Positions 1 through 9,298 are shown, numbered from the stretch's first letter. The stretch is 64,000 bases of DNA from Pseudomonas fluorescens (GCF_004683905.1 NZ_CP038438.1:2170001-2234000), one strand, 5' to 3'. Notes: generated from the letters alone by a model not told the origin. A program made the numbers and translations.

Positions 1-1
1 G

Positions 2-1915
2 GTGCAGGACTCCAACGGCACCGGCGGCAGCGACATCGCGCTGAACGTCGGCGTGCGTGGCCTGACTTCGCGCCTCTCGCCACGCTCCACGGTGCTGATC
101 GACGGCGTGCCGGCCGCGTTCGCGCCGTACGGCCAGCCGCAGCTGTCGATGGCGCCGATCTCCTCGGGCAACCTCGACAGTATCGACGTGGTACGCGGTG
201 CCGGTTCCGTGCGTTACGGCCCGCAAAACGTCGGCGGGGTGATCAACTTCGTCACCCGCGCCATTCCGGAAAAAGCCACCGGGGAAATCGGCACCACCCT
301 GGAGACCACCCGTTACGGCGGCTGGAAGCACATCGACACGGCGTTCCTCGGCGGCACTGCCGACAACGGCATGGGCGTGGCGCTGTTGTATTCCGGGGTC
401 AACGGCAACGGTTACCGCGAGCGCAACAACGACAACGACATCGACGACGTGCTGCTCAAGACCCATTGGGCGCCGACCGATCAGGACGATTTCAGCCTCA
501 ATTTCCATTACTACGACGCCAGCGCCGACATGCCCGGCGGCCTGACGCAGAAGCAGTACGACGACAAACCGTATGATTCGGTACGCGATTACGACAACTT
601 CAGCGGTCGGCGCAAAGACGTGTCGTTCAAGTGGATTCGCCAGATCGACGAGCGTACTCAGGCAGAAATCCTTACCTATTACACCGACAGCTTTCGCGGC
701 AGCACCATCGCCGCCCGCGACCAGAAAACCCTCAGCTCGTACCCGCGTTCCTACTACACCCTCGGTGTCGAACCGCGTGTGTCGCGGGTGTTTGACGTCG
801 GCCCGACCACGCAGGAAGTCAGCGTCGGTTATCGCTACCTGAAAGAGGCGATGCACGAGCAGTCGAGCCGTCTGGCGCTGGTCAATAATCAGCCGGTGGT
901 CACGCCGACGTCCGATGGTCATGTGTTCCAGGACCGCACCGGCGGCACCGAGGCTAACTCGGTGTATGTCGACAACAAGATCGACGTCGGCAACTGGACC
1001 ATCACCCCGGGCATTCGCTTCGAACACATCAGCACCGACTGGCATGACCGCGCCGTGCTCGATACTTCGGGCAAACGCGTGCCGGAGAAGAACCGCAGCA
1101 TCGAGAGCAACGAACCGCTGCCGGCGCTGAGCGTGATGTATCACCTGTCGGACGCGTGGAAACTGTTCGCCAACTACGAAACCTCGTTCGGCAGCCTGCA
1201 GTATTTCCAGCTCGGCCAGGGCGGCTCGGGCGACCAGACCGCCAACGGCCTGGAGCCGGAAAAAGCCAAGACCTACGAGATCGGTACGCGCTACAACGAT
1301 GACGTGTGGGGCGGGGAAGTGACGCTGTTCTACATCGACTTCGATGACGAACTGCAATACATCAGCAACGATGTTGGCTGGACCAACCTCGGCGCGACCA
1401 AGCACCAGGGCATCGAAGCGTCGGTGCATTACGACATGGCGGCGCTCGATCCGCGTCTCGACGGTCTGACCGCCAACGCCGGTTTCACCTACACCCGAGC
1501 GACTTACGAAGGCGAGATTCCGGGCTTCAAGGGCCGTGATCTGCCGTTCTATTCGCGGCAGGTGGCGACCGTGGGCTTGCGTTACGACGTCAATCGCTGG
1601 ACCTACAACATCGACGGTTTCGCCCAGTCGAAACAGCGCTCGCCGGGCACCGGGGTCAACGCCGATGGCAGCTTCAACGGCAACTACATCACCGAAGGCA
1701 CGGCCGACGGGCAGTACGGCGACATCCCGGGTTACGTGACCTGGAACGTGCGCGGCGGGTACGACTTCGGGCCGCAGGTGTCGAACCTGAAGCTCGGCGC
1801 CGGGGTGAAAAACATCTTCGACAAGCAGTATTTCACCCGTTCCAGCGACAACAATTCGGGGATGTATGTGGGCGCACCGCGCACGTTCTTTGTGCAGGCC
1901 AGCGTCGGATTCTAG
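2..1915 (+). CDS. fecA: TonB-dependent ferric citrate receptor, FecA type (5' partial)
   Basis: Outer-membrane receptor that takes up ferric dicitrate using TonB energy. The reading frame is already open at the window edge, so the signal peptide, any N-terminal signalling domain and the start of the plug are missing. What remains (about 637 residues) begins in the plug: STVLIDGVP, FAPYGQPQLS and VRGAGSVRYGPQ closely resemble E. coli FecA as I remember it. The 22-strand barrel follows, including NWTITPGIRFEHI, and the protein ends in a terminal Phe (VQASVGF), the usual barrel C-terminus. FecA receptors usually lie next to fecI/fecR sigma and anti-sigma genes, which would be upstream, outside the window. 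Family is clear; the ligand is inferred from similarity. Confidence 0.85.
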   Translation: MQDSNGTGGSDIALNVGVRGLTSRLSPRSTVLIDGVPAAFAPYGQPQLSMAPISSGNLDSIDVVRGAGSVRYGPQNVGGVINFVTRAIPEKATGEIGTTLETTRYGGWKHIDTAFLGGTADNGMGVALLYSGVNGNGYRERNNDNDIDDVLLKTHWAPTDQDDFSLNFHYYDASADMPGGLTQKQYDDKPYDSVRDYDNFSGRRKDVSFKWIRQIDERTQAEILTYYTDSFRGSTIAARDQKTLSSYPRSYYTLGVEPRVSRVFDVGPTTQEVSVGYRYLKEAMHEQSSRLALVNNQPVVTPTSDGHVFQDRTGGTEANSVYVDNKIDVGNWTITPGIRFEHISTDWHDRAVLDTSGKRVPEKNRSIESNEPLPALSVMYHLSDAWKLFANYETSFGSLQYFQLGQGGSGDQTANGLEPEKAKTYEIGTRYNDDVWGGEVTLFYIDFDDELQYISNDVGWTNLGATKHQGIEASVHYDMAALDPRLDGLTANAGFTYTRATYEGEIPGFKGRDLPFYSRQVATVGLRYDVNRWTYNIDGFAQSKQRSPGTGVNADGSFNGNYITEGTADGQYGDIPGYVTWNVRGGYDFGPQVSNLKLGAGVKNIFDKQYFTRSSDNNSGMYVGAPRTFFVQASVGF

Positions 1916-1967
1916 CGCTGGGGGGCGCTGAACCGGTTTCACACGGCTCAGCTACATCAGGCCTGAG

Positions 1968-3476
1968 CTATTGAGGAATCAGAATGTCGATGGTCGGTCC
2001 GGGATTCCCCGCCAGGTCTGCGCCTTTGAGGCAGACGTTTTGCCGGCCATTGGCGACGGAAACATGGAACACACCTGTGGAGGGTGATACATGTTGAAAT
2101 CCCTGCCCATTATTGCAATTGATGCTTCCGGGCTGGCCATACTTGTATTGAAATCGGGAGGGATCCAGATCCGGCACAACCGGAAATACTCTGATGTCGT
2201 ATTCGTCGCCACCCACAAATTCGACATGATAGGCAGGCTCCAGCGGTGCGGGCGCTTCCATCAACCAGCGCCAATAGACGCTAGGGGTTCTTCCGGCCCA
2301 CTGCCCGGGTGCGTCCGTAGGTCGCTGTTGGCCAATCAGGCAGAGAAAGTACAGGCCTGAGCCGTCTTTGAGTTCATGACTCAATTGATTATCAGCGTCC
2401 GGTTCAGCCGTTTGCACTGGGCTGTAGCCATCAAGGTTCTGACATTCGTCCAGACTGCGCGTAAAGCGATAGCGGTAGTAAGGCGCGGTTGTGGTGAAAG
2501 TTTGCAGCCATCGCCAAGGCACGACTTGTCCATGTTCGTCGCGCTCGACCTTAATGTAACCGCTGTTTTTCGGCGAACCAGGAAACGACCAGTTCTCTCC
2601 AAGCGGGCAACCGCCCAGACGTGGATTGAAATGCCCCTTGGCGAAACAGGCGCCCAGTCCATCGGTTGTGGAGGCGTAGTTGGTATCGCTGCGTTTATCG
2701 ACCTGTCCCCTCGAGACTTCGCAGGGCGCGCCTTTGTTGCAGCGATCGCGCTCACTCCCGCGAGTGGTGGTGCCCAGCACACCCACAACTTCATTGGTGT
2801 AACGCGCAAGCAATGGCGAGCCTGAAAGCCCACTGACAACATCGAGGCAACGGTTGCTTGGTTGTCCGACCCAACGCCATGGGCCTTCAATGATCGCTGC
2901 CGAGTGTTCCTGCTTGCAGGCCATGCGCTGAATGAAACCGCTCATGGGCGCGCCTGTGATCAGAATATTGTCTTCGGCGACCAGCGGGGTCTGCGCCAAT
3001 TTCAACGGCTGGATACCGTCTCTGATCAACTGTTCGAGAGGCTGTTGAAGTTCAACGATAGAGAGGTCTTGACCGCGTAGCGTGCTCCAGACAATGCGAC
3101 TGACGCTGTAGGAATGGCTTTGCGGTTGCGTGTCAAAAAAATAATTGAACGTCACCCGACCCTTTGCCGGTTGATTGACGATGATCTCGTTATTAGCTAT
3201 CTCCGGGTGTGTGCAGTGTCCGGAGGTCAGTACGTAGGCGGGTTGCGACACTGTATCGGGTTCTCGTGTGTCAATGAGCGTGCCGGAGCAGGTCATGCCG
3301 CCTTCAACTTCAACACGGCCAATGGCTTGCCAATGCGCATAGTTCCCGCTGGCATTGGCCAGCCGCTCAGCAGGCGCAAAATTGGCAGTGCCTTCGCCCC
3401 AGTCGTATCGATTAACGGAAGCGCATCCCTGGAGAATAGTGATTAGCGCAATAACTGATCCTGTTCCAATGTTCAT
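1968..3476 (-). CDS. Trypsin-like serine protease, putative lipoprotein
   Basis: A 502-residue secreted or lipid-anchored protease. The N-terminus is a short hydrophobic segment ending in a lipobox-like LQGC, with Cys18 as the possible lipidated residue. The chymotrypsin-fold triad can be read directly: His87 in TSGHCTH, Asp137 in GQDLSIVEL and Ser218 in GLSGSP. The protease domain covers roughly residues 45-245. The C-terminal half has paired cysteines and ends in an Ig-like segment (VCLKGADLAGNPG). The start is supported by an AAGGAA ribosome site 7 bases upstream. It lies downstream of the MFS gene on the same strand and converges with fecA. No sequence feature indicates the substrate; a role in envelope or extracellular proteolysis is inferred. 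Confidence 0.75.
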   Translation of the reverse strand: MNIGTGSVIALITILQGCASVNRYDWGEGTANFAPAERLANASGNYAHWQAIGRVEVEGGMTCSGTLIDTREPDTVSQPAYVLTSGHCTHPEIANNEIIVNQPAKGRVTFNYFFDTQPQSHSYSVSRIVWSTLRGQDLSIVELQQPLEQLIRDGIQPLKLAQTPLVAEDNILITGAPMSGFIQRMACKQEHSAAIIEGPWRWVGQPSNRCLDVVSGLSGSPLLARYTNEVVGVLGTTTRGSERDRCNKGAPCEVSRGQVDKRSDTNYASTTDGLGACFAKGHFNPRLGGCPLGENWSFPGSPKNSGYIKVERDEHGQVVPWRWLQTFTTTAPYYRYRFTRSLDECQNLDGYSPVQTAEPDADNQLSHELKDGSGLYFLCLIGQQRPTDAPGQWAGRTPSVYWRWLMEAPAPLEPAYHVEFVGGDEYDIRVFPVVPDLDPSRFQYKYGQPGSINCNNGQGFQHVSPSTGVFHVSVANGRQNVCLKGADLAGNPGPTIDILIPQ

Positions 3477-3538
3477 GCCGGATTTCCTTTTCTCCTGAGC
3501 TGGAAATCAACCCTATGATTGGGGGCAGGGCTTGTCTA

Positions 3539-3554
3539 CTGTCAAACCTGACAG
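3539..3554. other. Short perfect palindrome between MFS and protease genes
   Basis: CTGTCA-aacc-TGACAG is a 6-bp inverted repeat with a 4-bp loop, located 62 bases upstream of the protease start. There is no T-run on either side, so it is not a standard terminator. It could be an operator or a chance hairpin. Confidence 0.25.
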
Positions 3555-3569
3555 GTACCGCACCAATGT

Positions 3570-4721
3570 TCAGACTTTCAAGGTCTTGCCGCCGATGGCC
3601 ACCGCCACCAACAACACCGCCATCAAGCCAAACGCAAAACTCAAACTGCTGGCATGCGCGACAAAACCGATCACCGCCGGCCCCGCCAGAATCCCTGCGT
3701 AACCCAGCGTGGTGATTGCCGGCACCGCAATGCTTTCCGGCATCACCGTCTGCTTGCCCACCGCCGTATACAGCACCGGCACGATGTTCGAACAGCCGGC
3801 GCCGACCAGCGCATACCCCAGCAGCGCGGCTTCCCAGCTCGGGGCGAAGGTCGCCAGAAACAGGCCTGCCGCTGCCAGCAGCCCGCCAAACAGAATGATC
3901 CGCGTAGCCCCGACACTGCGCACGATCCGGTCACCCAGCAGGCGTCCCGCCGTCATGGTCAGGGCAAATGCGGCGTAACCCAAACCCGCATACGCCGTGT
4001 CGATCCCGCGTTCCTGTGCGAGGAACACCGCGCTCCAGTCGAGCGCCGCGCCTTCGGTGAGGAACACGATGAAACACATCCCGCCGATGAACAGCACGAT
4101 GCCGTGGGGAATGGCGAATGCCGGGCCCGAGCTTTCACTGCCGTACGGCAGCATGTGCGGCACCGCTTTGAACAGTGCGCCGATCAACACCGCCACCACG
4201 ACCAGCATCGCTGCCAGCGGTGTCAGCCCGAGGCCGAGCAGGGCGCTGACACCGGCCGCGCCGACGATCCCGCCGAGGCTGAACAGGCCATGAAAGCCGG
4301 ACATCATGTGCTTGCCGCTGGCGCGTTCGACGATCACCGCTTGCAGGTTGACGGTCGAATCCACCGTGCCCAAACCGGCGCCGAACATGAACAGCGTGGC
4401 GATCAGCGCCGGTATCGACGACACCGTCGCCAGCAACGGCAGCGCCGCGCAAATCAGCAGGGTGCCGCCGGTGGCGACTTTGCGACAGCCAAAGCGTGTG
4501 GCGAGAATCCCCGCCAGTGGCATCGCCAGAATCGAGCCGACCCCCAGGCACAGCAGCAGAAGGCCCAACGTACCCTCATCGAGCCCGGCGCGGGCCTTGG
4601 CGTACGGCACCAGCGGCGCCCACGCGGCAATGCCCAGGCCGGCGATGAAAAAAGCGATGCGTGTGGACACCTGTTGCAGGCGTCCGGGGACGAAGGTGTC
4701 TTGGGGGTTGAGGCTGGTCAT
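3570..4721 (-). CDS. MFS transporter
   Basis: Major facilitator superfamily permease of 383 residues with about 12 hydrophobic segments. The first segment is IAFFIAGLGIAAWAPLVPYAK, followed by cytoplasmic motif GILATRFGCRK between TM2 and TM3, the hallmark loop of the superfamily. The overall pattern resembles the YbjJ/fucose-permease-like branch. The open frame extends 69 codons further upstream, but that part is translated REP sequence, so I start at MTSLNPQ, which has an AAGGA site just upstream. Substrate is unknown. No neighbour gives a strong hint. Confidence 0.8.
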   Translation of the reverse strand: MTSLNPQDTFVPGRLQQVSTRIAFFIAGLGIAAWAPLVPYAKARAGLDEGTLGLLLLCLGVGSILAMPLAGILATRFGCRKVATGGTLLICAALPLLATVSSIPALIATLFMFGAGLGTVDSTVNLQAVIVERASGKHMMSGFHGLFSLGGIVGAAGVSALLGLGLTPLAAMLVVVAVLIGALFKAVPHMLPYGSESSGPAFAIPHGIVLFIGGMCFIVFLTEGAALDWSAVFLAQERGIDTAYAGLGYAAFALTMTAGRLLGDRIVRSVGATRIILFGGLLAAAGLFLATFAPSWEAALLGYALVGAGCSNIVPVLYTAVGKQTVMPESIAVPAITTLGYAGILAGPAVIGFVAHASSLSFAFGLMAVLLVAVAIGGKTLKV

Positions 4722-4819
4722 ATCGATCCTTGGCAAAAAACGTCGCGTCCCCGAATGACAGTGATCGCGCGTCGAGGTTCGATCGCAGGTCACGGGGGAG
4801 TGCAGCCGACATCCTAACC

Positions 4820-5175
4820 TGTGGGAGCGAGCTTGCTCGCGAATGCGGTATATCAGCCAATGAATATGGCGACTGGTACGCAGCCTTCGCGAGCAAGCTC
4901 GCTCCCACATTGGATGACCGGTGTTCACAAATGCCCGTTCTGTGCAGAACCCTGTGGCAGCGGGCTTGCCCGCGATTGCGGTGGTTCAGGCGATGAATAT
5001 GGCGACTGATACGCAGCCTTCGCGAGCAAGCTCGCTCCCACATTGGATGACCGGTGTTCACAAATGCCCGTTCTGTGCAGAACCCTGTGGGAGCGGGCTT
5101 GCTCGCGAAGGCGGTGGCTCAGGCAATGAATAGGGCGCCTGATACTGCGCTATCGTGAGCAGGCTCACTCCTACA
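4820..5175. repeat. Array of three REPINs with 133-bp spacing
   Basis: Three paired REP palindromes start at 4820, 4953 and 5086, exactly 133 bases apart. Each has a left REP (TGTGGGAGCG...GCTCGCGA), a 30-40 base spacer and an inverted right REP. Linker sequence between units (CATTGGATGACCGGTGTTCA and onward) is repeated almost unchanged, so this is a tandem duplication of REPIN plus linker. The third unit is chimeric: its right half (GTGAGCAGGCTCACTCCTAC) belongs to a second REP subtype. The array fills the roughly 500-base gap between the MFS gene and the next gene. Confidence 0.9.
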
Positions 5176-5225
5176 AGGGATCGCGGTTTACAGTGATGGC
5201 TTCGACAAGGTGAGTGAGGCCGGTG

Positions 5226-6206
5226 ATGACGCAGTTCTACGATGCGCGGGGCAATATTTACGGGGTGATTTCGCCCCAGGCACTTCGTGAGGCGGGGATC
5301 GATTTGCCGGTCGGTGCCGCGCAGTGTGCTGTGTCGAGACAGGCATGGAGTCAGGCCGCCATTGCGCTGTGCTGCGACTGGCCGGAGGGCCAGCGTCCGG
5401 CGGGGAGCAAATCGCACCGCAGCGATGGTCTGTTGATCGGCCCGTTTCAGTCGGCAGCGCCGTTCGACGTGCTGATCGTCAATACCGACGGCACCTTGGC
5501 CGAGCGCAGCGGCAATGGCCTGACGATTTTTTCCCAGTCGTTGCTGGAGCAGGGGCTGATGCCGGCGGAAGGGGCGTCGCTGCGAGTGCATCACGACAAG
5601 GGCGACGCCGTGGAAACTTCGGTGAAACCAGCTGCAGTCGAAGGCGTTCACGGCTTCTGGCTGAACCTCGGTCAACCGGGCTTCGGGCCTTCAGCGGTGA
5701 CCGCCCGGAATGTTGAAAACCGCGAATTCAATGGTCATGAAGTGAGCCATGTAAAACCATTGGCGCAGCTCGATCCCGCGTGGCAGCACAGCCAGTTCGT
5801 GCGCATCGGCAATCCGCATTGCGTGACGTTGTTGAGCGACGTCGCCGATCTGCCGAGCAACTCACAAATGCGCGAATCGCCCTGGTCTGAAGGCCTGACC
5901 CGAATCGCCTACGCGATGCCGACCGGCGCCGGCCAGCCATGCCCGGCGGGCATCAATCTGCAATGGGCCGCGCTTGAGTCAGCGCAGCGCATCGTCGCCC
6001 GAGTATTCGAGCGTGGCGAAGGGCCGACAGCGTCCTCCGGCACCAGCGCCAGTGCGGTGGCGTGTGCCGCATGGGCGGTGGGTTGGGTGGCGAGCGGCGA
6101 AGTGCACGTCGTCATGCCGGGCGGGACGGCGCCGGTGTTGCTCGAAGAAGAGCAGGGCGAATTGGTGCGGGTCAGGCTGTTTGGTACGGCTCGATTGATC
6201 GACTGA
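5226..6206 (+). CDS. Diaminopimelate-epimerase-fold protein without catalytic cysteines
   Basis: A 326-residue protein of the DapF/PhzF-like fold. It has the RGN motif near the start, the conserved GNPHCV segment at about residues 195-200, and the two half-site motifs of DapF. In true DapF these carry the two catalytic Cys (xCGNG and ACGTG). Here they read RSGNG (Ser95) and SSGTS (Ser271), so both thiols are replaced by serine. It is also longer than typical DapF (about 275). Classical two-base racemisation of diaminopimelate is therefore doubtful; it could be a different isomerase or a non-racemase paralogue. I chose the ATG at 5226 over GTG at 5214 because GAGG sits at a good distance. Flanked by REP elements, with no operon partner. 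Confidence 0.7.
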   Translation: MTQFYDARGNIYGVISPQALREAGIDLPVGAAQCAVSRQAWSQAAIALCCDWPEGQRPAGSKSHRSDGLLIGPFQSAAPFDVLIVNTDGTLAERSGNGLTIFSQSLLEQGLMPAEGASLRVHHDKGDAVETSVKPAAVEGVHGFWLNLGQPGFGPSAVTARNVENREFNGHEVSHVKPLAQLDPAWQHSQFVRIGNPHCVTLLSDVADLPSNSQMRESPWSEGLTRIAYAMPTGAGQPCPAGINLQWAALESAQRIVARVFERGEGPTASSGTSASAVACAAWAVGWVASGEVHVVMPGGTAPVLLEEEQGELVRVRLFGTARLID

Positions 6207-6213
6207 AGCGGCA

Positions 6214-6315
6214 ATCGCCTCCGCTGGCAAGCCAGCTCCCACAGAGTTATGTGGTGAACACAAATCACGCGTTCACTGCTGGATATTGTGGGAGCTGGCT
6301 TGCCAGCGATGAGGC
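6214..6315. repeat. REPIN of CTGGCAAGCCAG subtype
   Basis: Inverted pair: GCTGGCAAGCCAGCTCCCAC on the left and its reverse complement, GTGGGAGCTGGCTTGCCAGC, on the right, separated by about 50 bases. The palindromic core differs from the main REP family in this window, so it is a separate subtype. It lies between converging genes and may also help terminate transcription. Confidence 0.8.
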
Positions 6316-6334
6316 CATCAGCCTGACAAAAGTT

Positions 6335-7582
6335 TCAGATTTGTCCGCCGCTGAACTCCACCACCGGCATCTTCCGCTGCATCAACACCTTGCCGCCACG
6401 AATCGAATACAGCGGCAGGCCCTGGCTGCGGATCACTTCGTAGTCGCTGTCCGCCGACAGAATCAGCAGGTTCGCCGGGCGCCCCTCTACCAGGCCATAA
6501 CGCTCGCCCAGATGCATGGCCTTGGCGCTGTTATCGGTGACCAGATCCAACGCGTTCTGCAGGTTGCGGTAACCGAGCATGTGGCAGATGTGCAACCCGG
6601 CTTCCAGCACCCGCAGGATGTTGCCGTTGCCTAGCGGATACCAAGGATCGACGATCGAGTCCTGGCCGAAACACACGTTCATCCCGGCTTCAAGCAATTC
6701 ATTCACGCGGGTCACGCCACGGCGTTTCGGGAAGTTGTCGAAGCGTCCCTGCAGGTGAATGCTTTCGGTCGGGCACGAGACGAAACTGATCCCGGAATGC
6801 CCGAGCAGGCGAAACAGTTTGGCGCAGTAGGCGTTGTCGTAAGAACCCATTGCCGTGGTGTGGCTGGCGGTGACCCGCGCACCCATGTCGCGGCTGCGCG
6901 CCTCTTCGGCGAGCACCTCAAGAAAGCGCGAGTGCGGGTCGTCGGTCTCGTCGCAATGCACATCGACCAGGCACCCGGTGCGCTCGGCCAGATCCATCAG
7001 AAACTTCACCGAACTGACGCCCTGATCACGGGTGTACTCGAAATGCGGAATGCCGCCGACCACATCGGCGCCCATGCGAATCGCTTCTTCCATCAGCTCG
7101 CGACCGTTGCGGTACGACTCGATGCCTTCCTGGGGGAACGCGACGATTTGCAGATCGATCAGATGCCGGGATTCTTCGCGGACTTCGAGCATCGCCTTGA
7201 GCGCGGTGAGCTGAGGATCGGTGATGTCGACGTGGGTGCGCACGTGCTGGATGCCGTGTGCGGCCAGGGCCTGGATGGTCTTTTTCGCGCGGGTCTTGGT
7301 GTCTTCTTCGGTGATGGTGACTTTGCGCTCACCCCAGCACTCGATGCCCTCGAACAGCGTGCCGCTCATGTTCCAGCGCGGCTCGCCAGCGGTCAGCGTG
7401 GCGTCGAGGTGGATGTGCGGCTCGACGAAGGGCGGCACCACCAGATTGCCGCCGGCGTCGAGGTCGCCGGGGTTGAGGGTCGGGGCTTCGGTCTGGCGGC
7501 CGATGCTGCGGATCAGGCCGTCTTCCAGGTGCAATTCGTGCAAACCGTCCTGGTTGCGCAGTCGGGCGTTGATGATGTGCAT
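6335..7582 (-). CDS. codA: Cytosine deaminase
   Basis: Amidohydrolase of 415 residues that deaminates cytosine to uracil and ammonia for pyrimidine salvage. Metal-binding and catalytic motifs are present in order: EPHIHLD near residue 55, VHCDE around 210, ASHTTAMGSY around 240 and FGQDSIVDPW around 310, where the Asp is the metal ligand. GTLFEGIE and DLQIVAFPQEGI match E. coli CodA as remembered. It is the second gene of a two-gene operon, starting 14 bases after codB. Family members also use isocytosine-like or creatinine-like substrates, but the neighbouring cytosine permease supports this assignment. Confidence 0.92.
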   Translation of the reverse strand: MHIINARLRNQDGLHELHLEDGLIRSIGRQTEAPTLNPGDLDAGGNLVVPPFVEPHIHLDATLTAGEPRWNMSGTLFEGIECWGERKVTITEEDTKTRAKKTIQALAAHGIQHVRTHVDITDPQLTALKAMLEVREESRHLIDLQIVAFPQEGIESYRNGRELMEEAIRMGADVVGGIPHFEYTRDQGVSSVKFLMDLAERTGCLVDVHCDETDDPHSRFLEVLAEEARSRDMGARVTASHTTAMGSYDNAYCAKLFRLLGHSGISFVSCPTESIHLQGRFDNFPKRRGVTRVNELLEAGMNVCFGQDSIVDPWYPLGNGNILRVLEAGLHICHMLGYRNLQNALDLVTDNSAKAMHLGERYGLVEGRPANLLILSADSDYEVIRSQGLPLYSIRGGKVLMQRKMPVVEFSGGQI

Positions 7583-7596
7583 CAGGCGAATCCTTC

Positions 7597-8868
7597 TTAT
7601 AGGTCTGGTAGTGGCGCACTGGCGCGACGGGCGCCGAGCAGGCTGGTGACGATGACATACGTTAGCGCGGCGGCGGCAATCCCTACCAGCGGCGCGACCC
7701 AGGGCGAGTGGAACGCAGTGAGCGTGCCGACCGCGTAAGCCCCCAGTCCCGGCCAGTTGAACGCCGGCAGCCGTGCGTCGGCCAGTCGCGGATAGCGCCC
7801 GCGCCAGCGGAAGAAAAAGTCGGCCATGATCACCCCGCCAATCGGCGGAATCACCGTACCGAGCAGAATCAGGTACGGCACCAGCATGTCGTACATGCCC
7901 AGCAGGGCGAGCAGGGTGCCGATCACCGCGCCGGCCAGGGTCACGGTTTTGCGCCGCCCGGTGCGCAGCAGGTTGCAGCCGGCGACGGCGAAGTTGTAGA
8001 TGGTGTTGTCCTGGGTGCTCCAGATATTCAGTAGCAGCATGGCCATTGCGGCCATGGCGAAACCTTGCAGCAGCAACACTTCAACCACGTCGGGCTGCTG
8101 ATAGACGATCGCGCCGTAGGCACCGATCAACACCATCAAGCCATTGCCGATGAAAAATCCGATCAGGCTCGCCAGCACGGCAACCCGTGCCGAGCGCGAG
8201 AAGCGTGTCCAGTTGGTCGCCTGGGTCGCGCCGCTGACGAAGGTGCCGAACACCAGCGTGATCGCGGTCGACCAGTCCAGCGAACCCGTCGGCACCACGC
8301 TGAGCAAACCATCGAGGCCACCGACTTTTACCGTCGCGACCCACATCGACAGCATCAGCAGCAACATCATCGCCGGCACCGCGATGTACGACAGGATCTC
8401 CAGGCCGCGATAACCGATATACGCCGTGGCGCAGAACACCAGGCCGAACAGCACCATCAGGCCGAGCACTGTGCCTTGCCCCAGATCGAAGTATTTGCCG
8501 AGCACCACGGCGGCGGTCGCAGTGCCCCAGGCGTACCAGCCGATCTGGGTGAAACCGAGGATCAGGTCGCTGAGCTTGCTGCCGACTTCGCCAAAACAGA
8601 ACCGCCCCATCAGTACCGAATTAAGCCCGCTCTTGAAGGCGATATAACCGAGGCCTGCCGCATACAGACCGAGCAGCAGGTTACCGACGATGATCACCGC
8701 CAGCATCTCGCCAAAACTGAACGCCACTCCGAGCTTGCCGCCGGCGAACATGGTTGCGGTGAAAAACGTGAAACCAAGCAACACCATGGCGGTCGAGGCC
8801 AGGCCTTTTCGCGCATGCATCGGGACTTCGCTGAGGGGGTAGTCGTTGCCGGGATCGTTCTGCGTCAT
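7597..8868 (-). CDS. codB: Cytosine permease (NCS1 family)
   Basis: Inner-membrane nucleobase:cation symporter of 423 residues with about 12 hydrophobic segments. The N-terminal YPLSEVP followed by a Gly-rich first helix is typical of CodB. It should import cytosine for the deaminase encoded 14 bases downstream. The open frame runs 45 codons upstream of the chosen ATG into non-conserved sequence; MTQNDPGNDYPLSEVP is preceded by AAGGA and matches the usual family length (E. coli CodB is about 419). Other NCS1 substrates such as allantoin or hydantoin are less likely given codA. Confidence 0.88.
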   Translation of the reverse strand: MTQNDPGNDYPLSEVPMHARKGLASTAMVLLGFTFFTATMFAGGKLGVAFSFGEMLAVIIVGNLLLGLYAAGLGYIAFKSGLNSVLMGRFCFGEVGSKLSDLILGFTQIGWYAWGTATAAVVLGKYFDLGQGTVLGLMVLFGLVFCATAYIGYRGLEILSYIAVPAMMLLLMLSMWVATVKVGGLDGLLSVVPTGSLDWSTAITLVFGTFVSGATQATNWTRFSRSARVAVLASLIGFFIGNGLMVLIGAYGAIVYQQPDVVEVLLLQGFAMAAMAMLLLNIWSTQDNTIYNFAVAGCNLLRTGRRKTVTLAGAVIGTLLALLGMYDMLVPYLILLGTVIPPIGGVIMADFFFRWRGRYPRLADARLPAFNWPGLGAYAVGTLTAFHSPWVAPLVGIAAAALTYVIVTSLLGARRASAPLPDL

Positions 8869-9003
8869 GGGGCGTTCCTTGCTGGATTGGGGAGACGCGA
8901 AGCAAGTTGCAGTGGTCGTGCCAAAGACCGTTATGCGGATTATGTATAGCCGAGTCAGGGATTTCGGCGCGAAAGCAGTGCACCAGAACACATACAGGCC
9001 CAA

Positions 9004-9093
9004 TGTGGGAGCGGGCTTGCTCGCGGATGCGCCCGGTCAGCCAATGCAGATGGCGACTGATACACGGCTTTCGCGAGCAAGCCCGCTCCCACA
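9004..9093. repeat. REPIN upstream of codB
   Basis: TGTGGGAGCGGGCTTGCTCG opens the element and CGAGCAAGCCCGCTCCCACA closes it as a near-perfect inverted pair around a roughly 40-base spacer. It belongs to the main REP subtype of this window and lies in the 450-base gap between codB and queD. Confidence 0.9.
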
Positions 9094-9155
9094 GTTTTGA
9101 ACTGTGTGGGGGGCAGATGTCGGGGATGTCGCGGTAAGCCAAAAAGCACAGGCAT

Positions 9156-9179
9156 AAAAAAACAGCCTCGGGGGCTGTT
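9156..9179 (-). terminator. Rho-independent terminator after queD
   Basis: AACAGCC-tcggg-GGCTGTT forms a 7-bp stem. Read on the minus strand it is followed by seven T residues (plus-strand A-run at 9156-9162), as expected for the end of the queD transcript after it passes the REPIN at 9210-9298. Confidence 0.7.
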
Positions 9180-9209
9180 CTCTATTTTCCTGACAAAACA
9201 TCAATCCTT

Positions 9210-9298
9210 TGTAGGAGTGAGCCTGCTCGCGATGGCATCGGCACATCTGAAATCAATGTGTCTGACAAACCGCTATCGCGAGCAGGCTCACTCCTACA
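9210..9298. repeat. REPIN, GTAGGAGTGAGCC subtype
   Basis: TGTAGGAGTGAGCCTGCTCG and its inverted partner CGAGCAGGCTCACTCCTACA bracket a 49-base spacer. The same subtype recurs almost identically at 13730-13818, including the spacer (AAATCAATGTGTCTGACAAA), which points to recent dispersal of whole units. Confidence 0.9.

Noticed and set aside
4576..5061. Reading frames through REP arrays giving peptides with GSGLARE-like runs
   Set aside because: The peptide pattern is just translated palindromic repeat and recurs at many REPs in different contexts.
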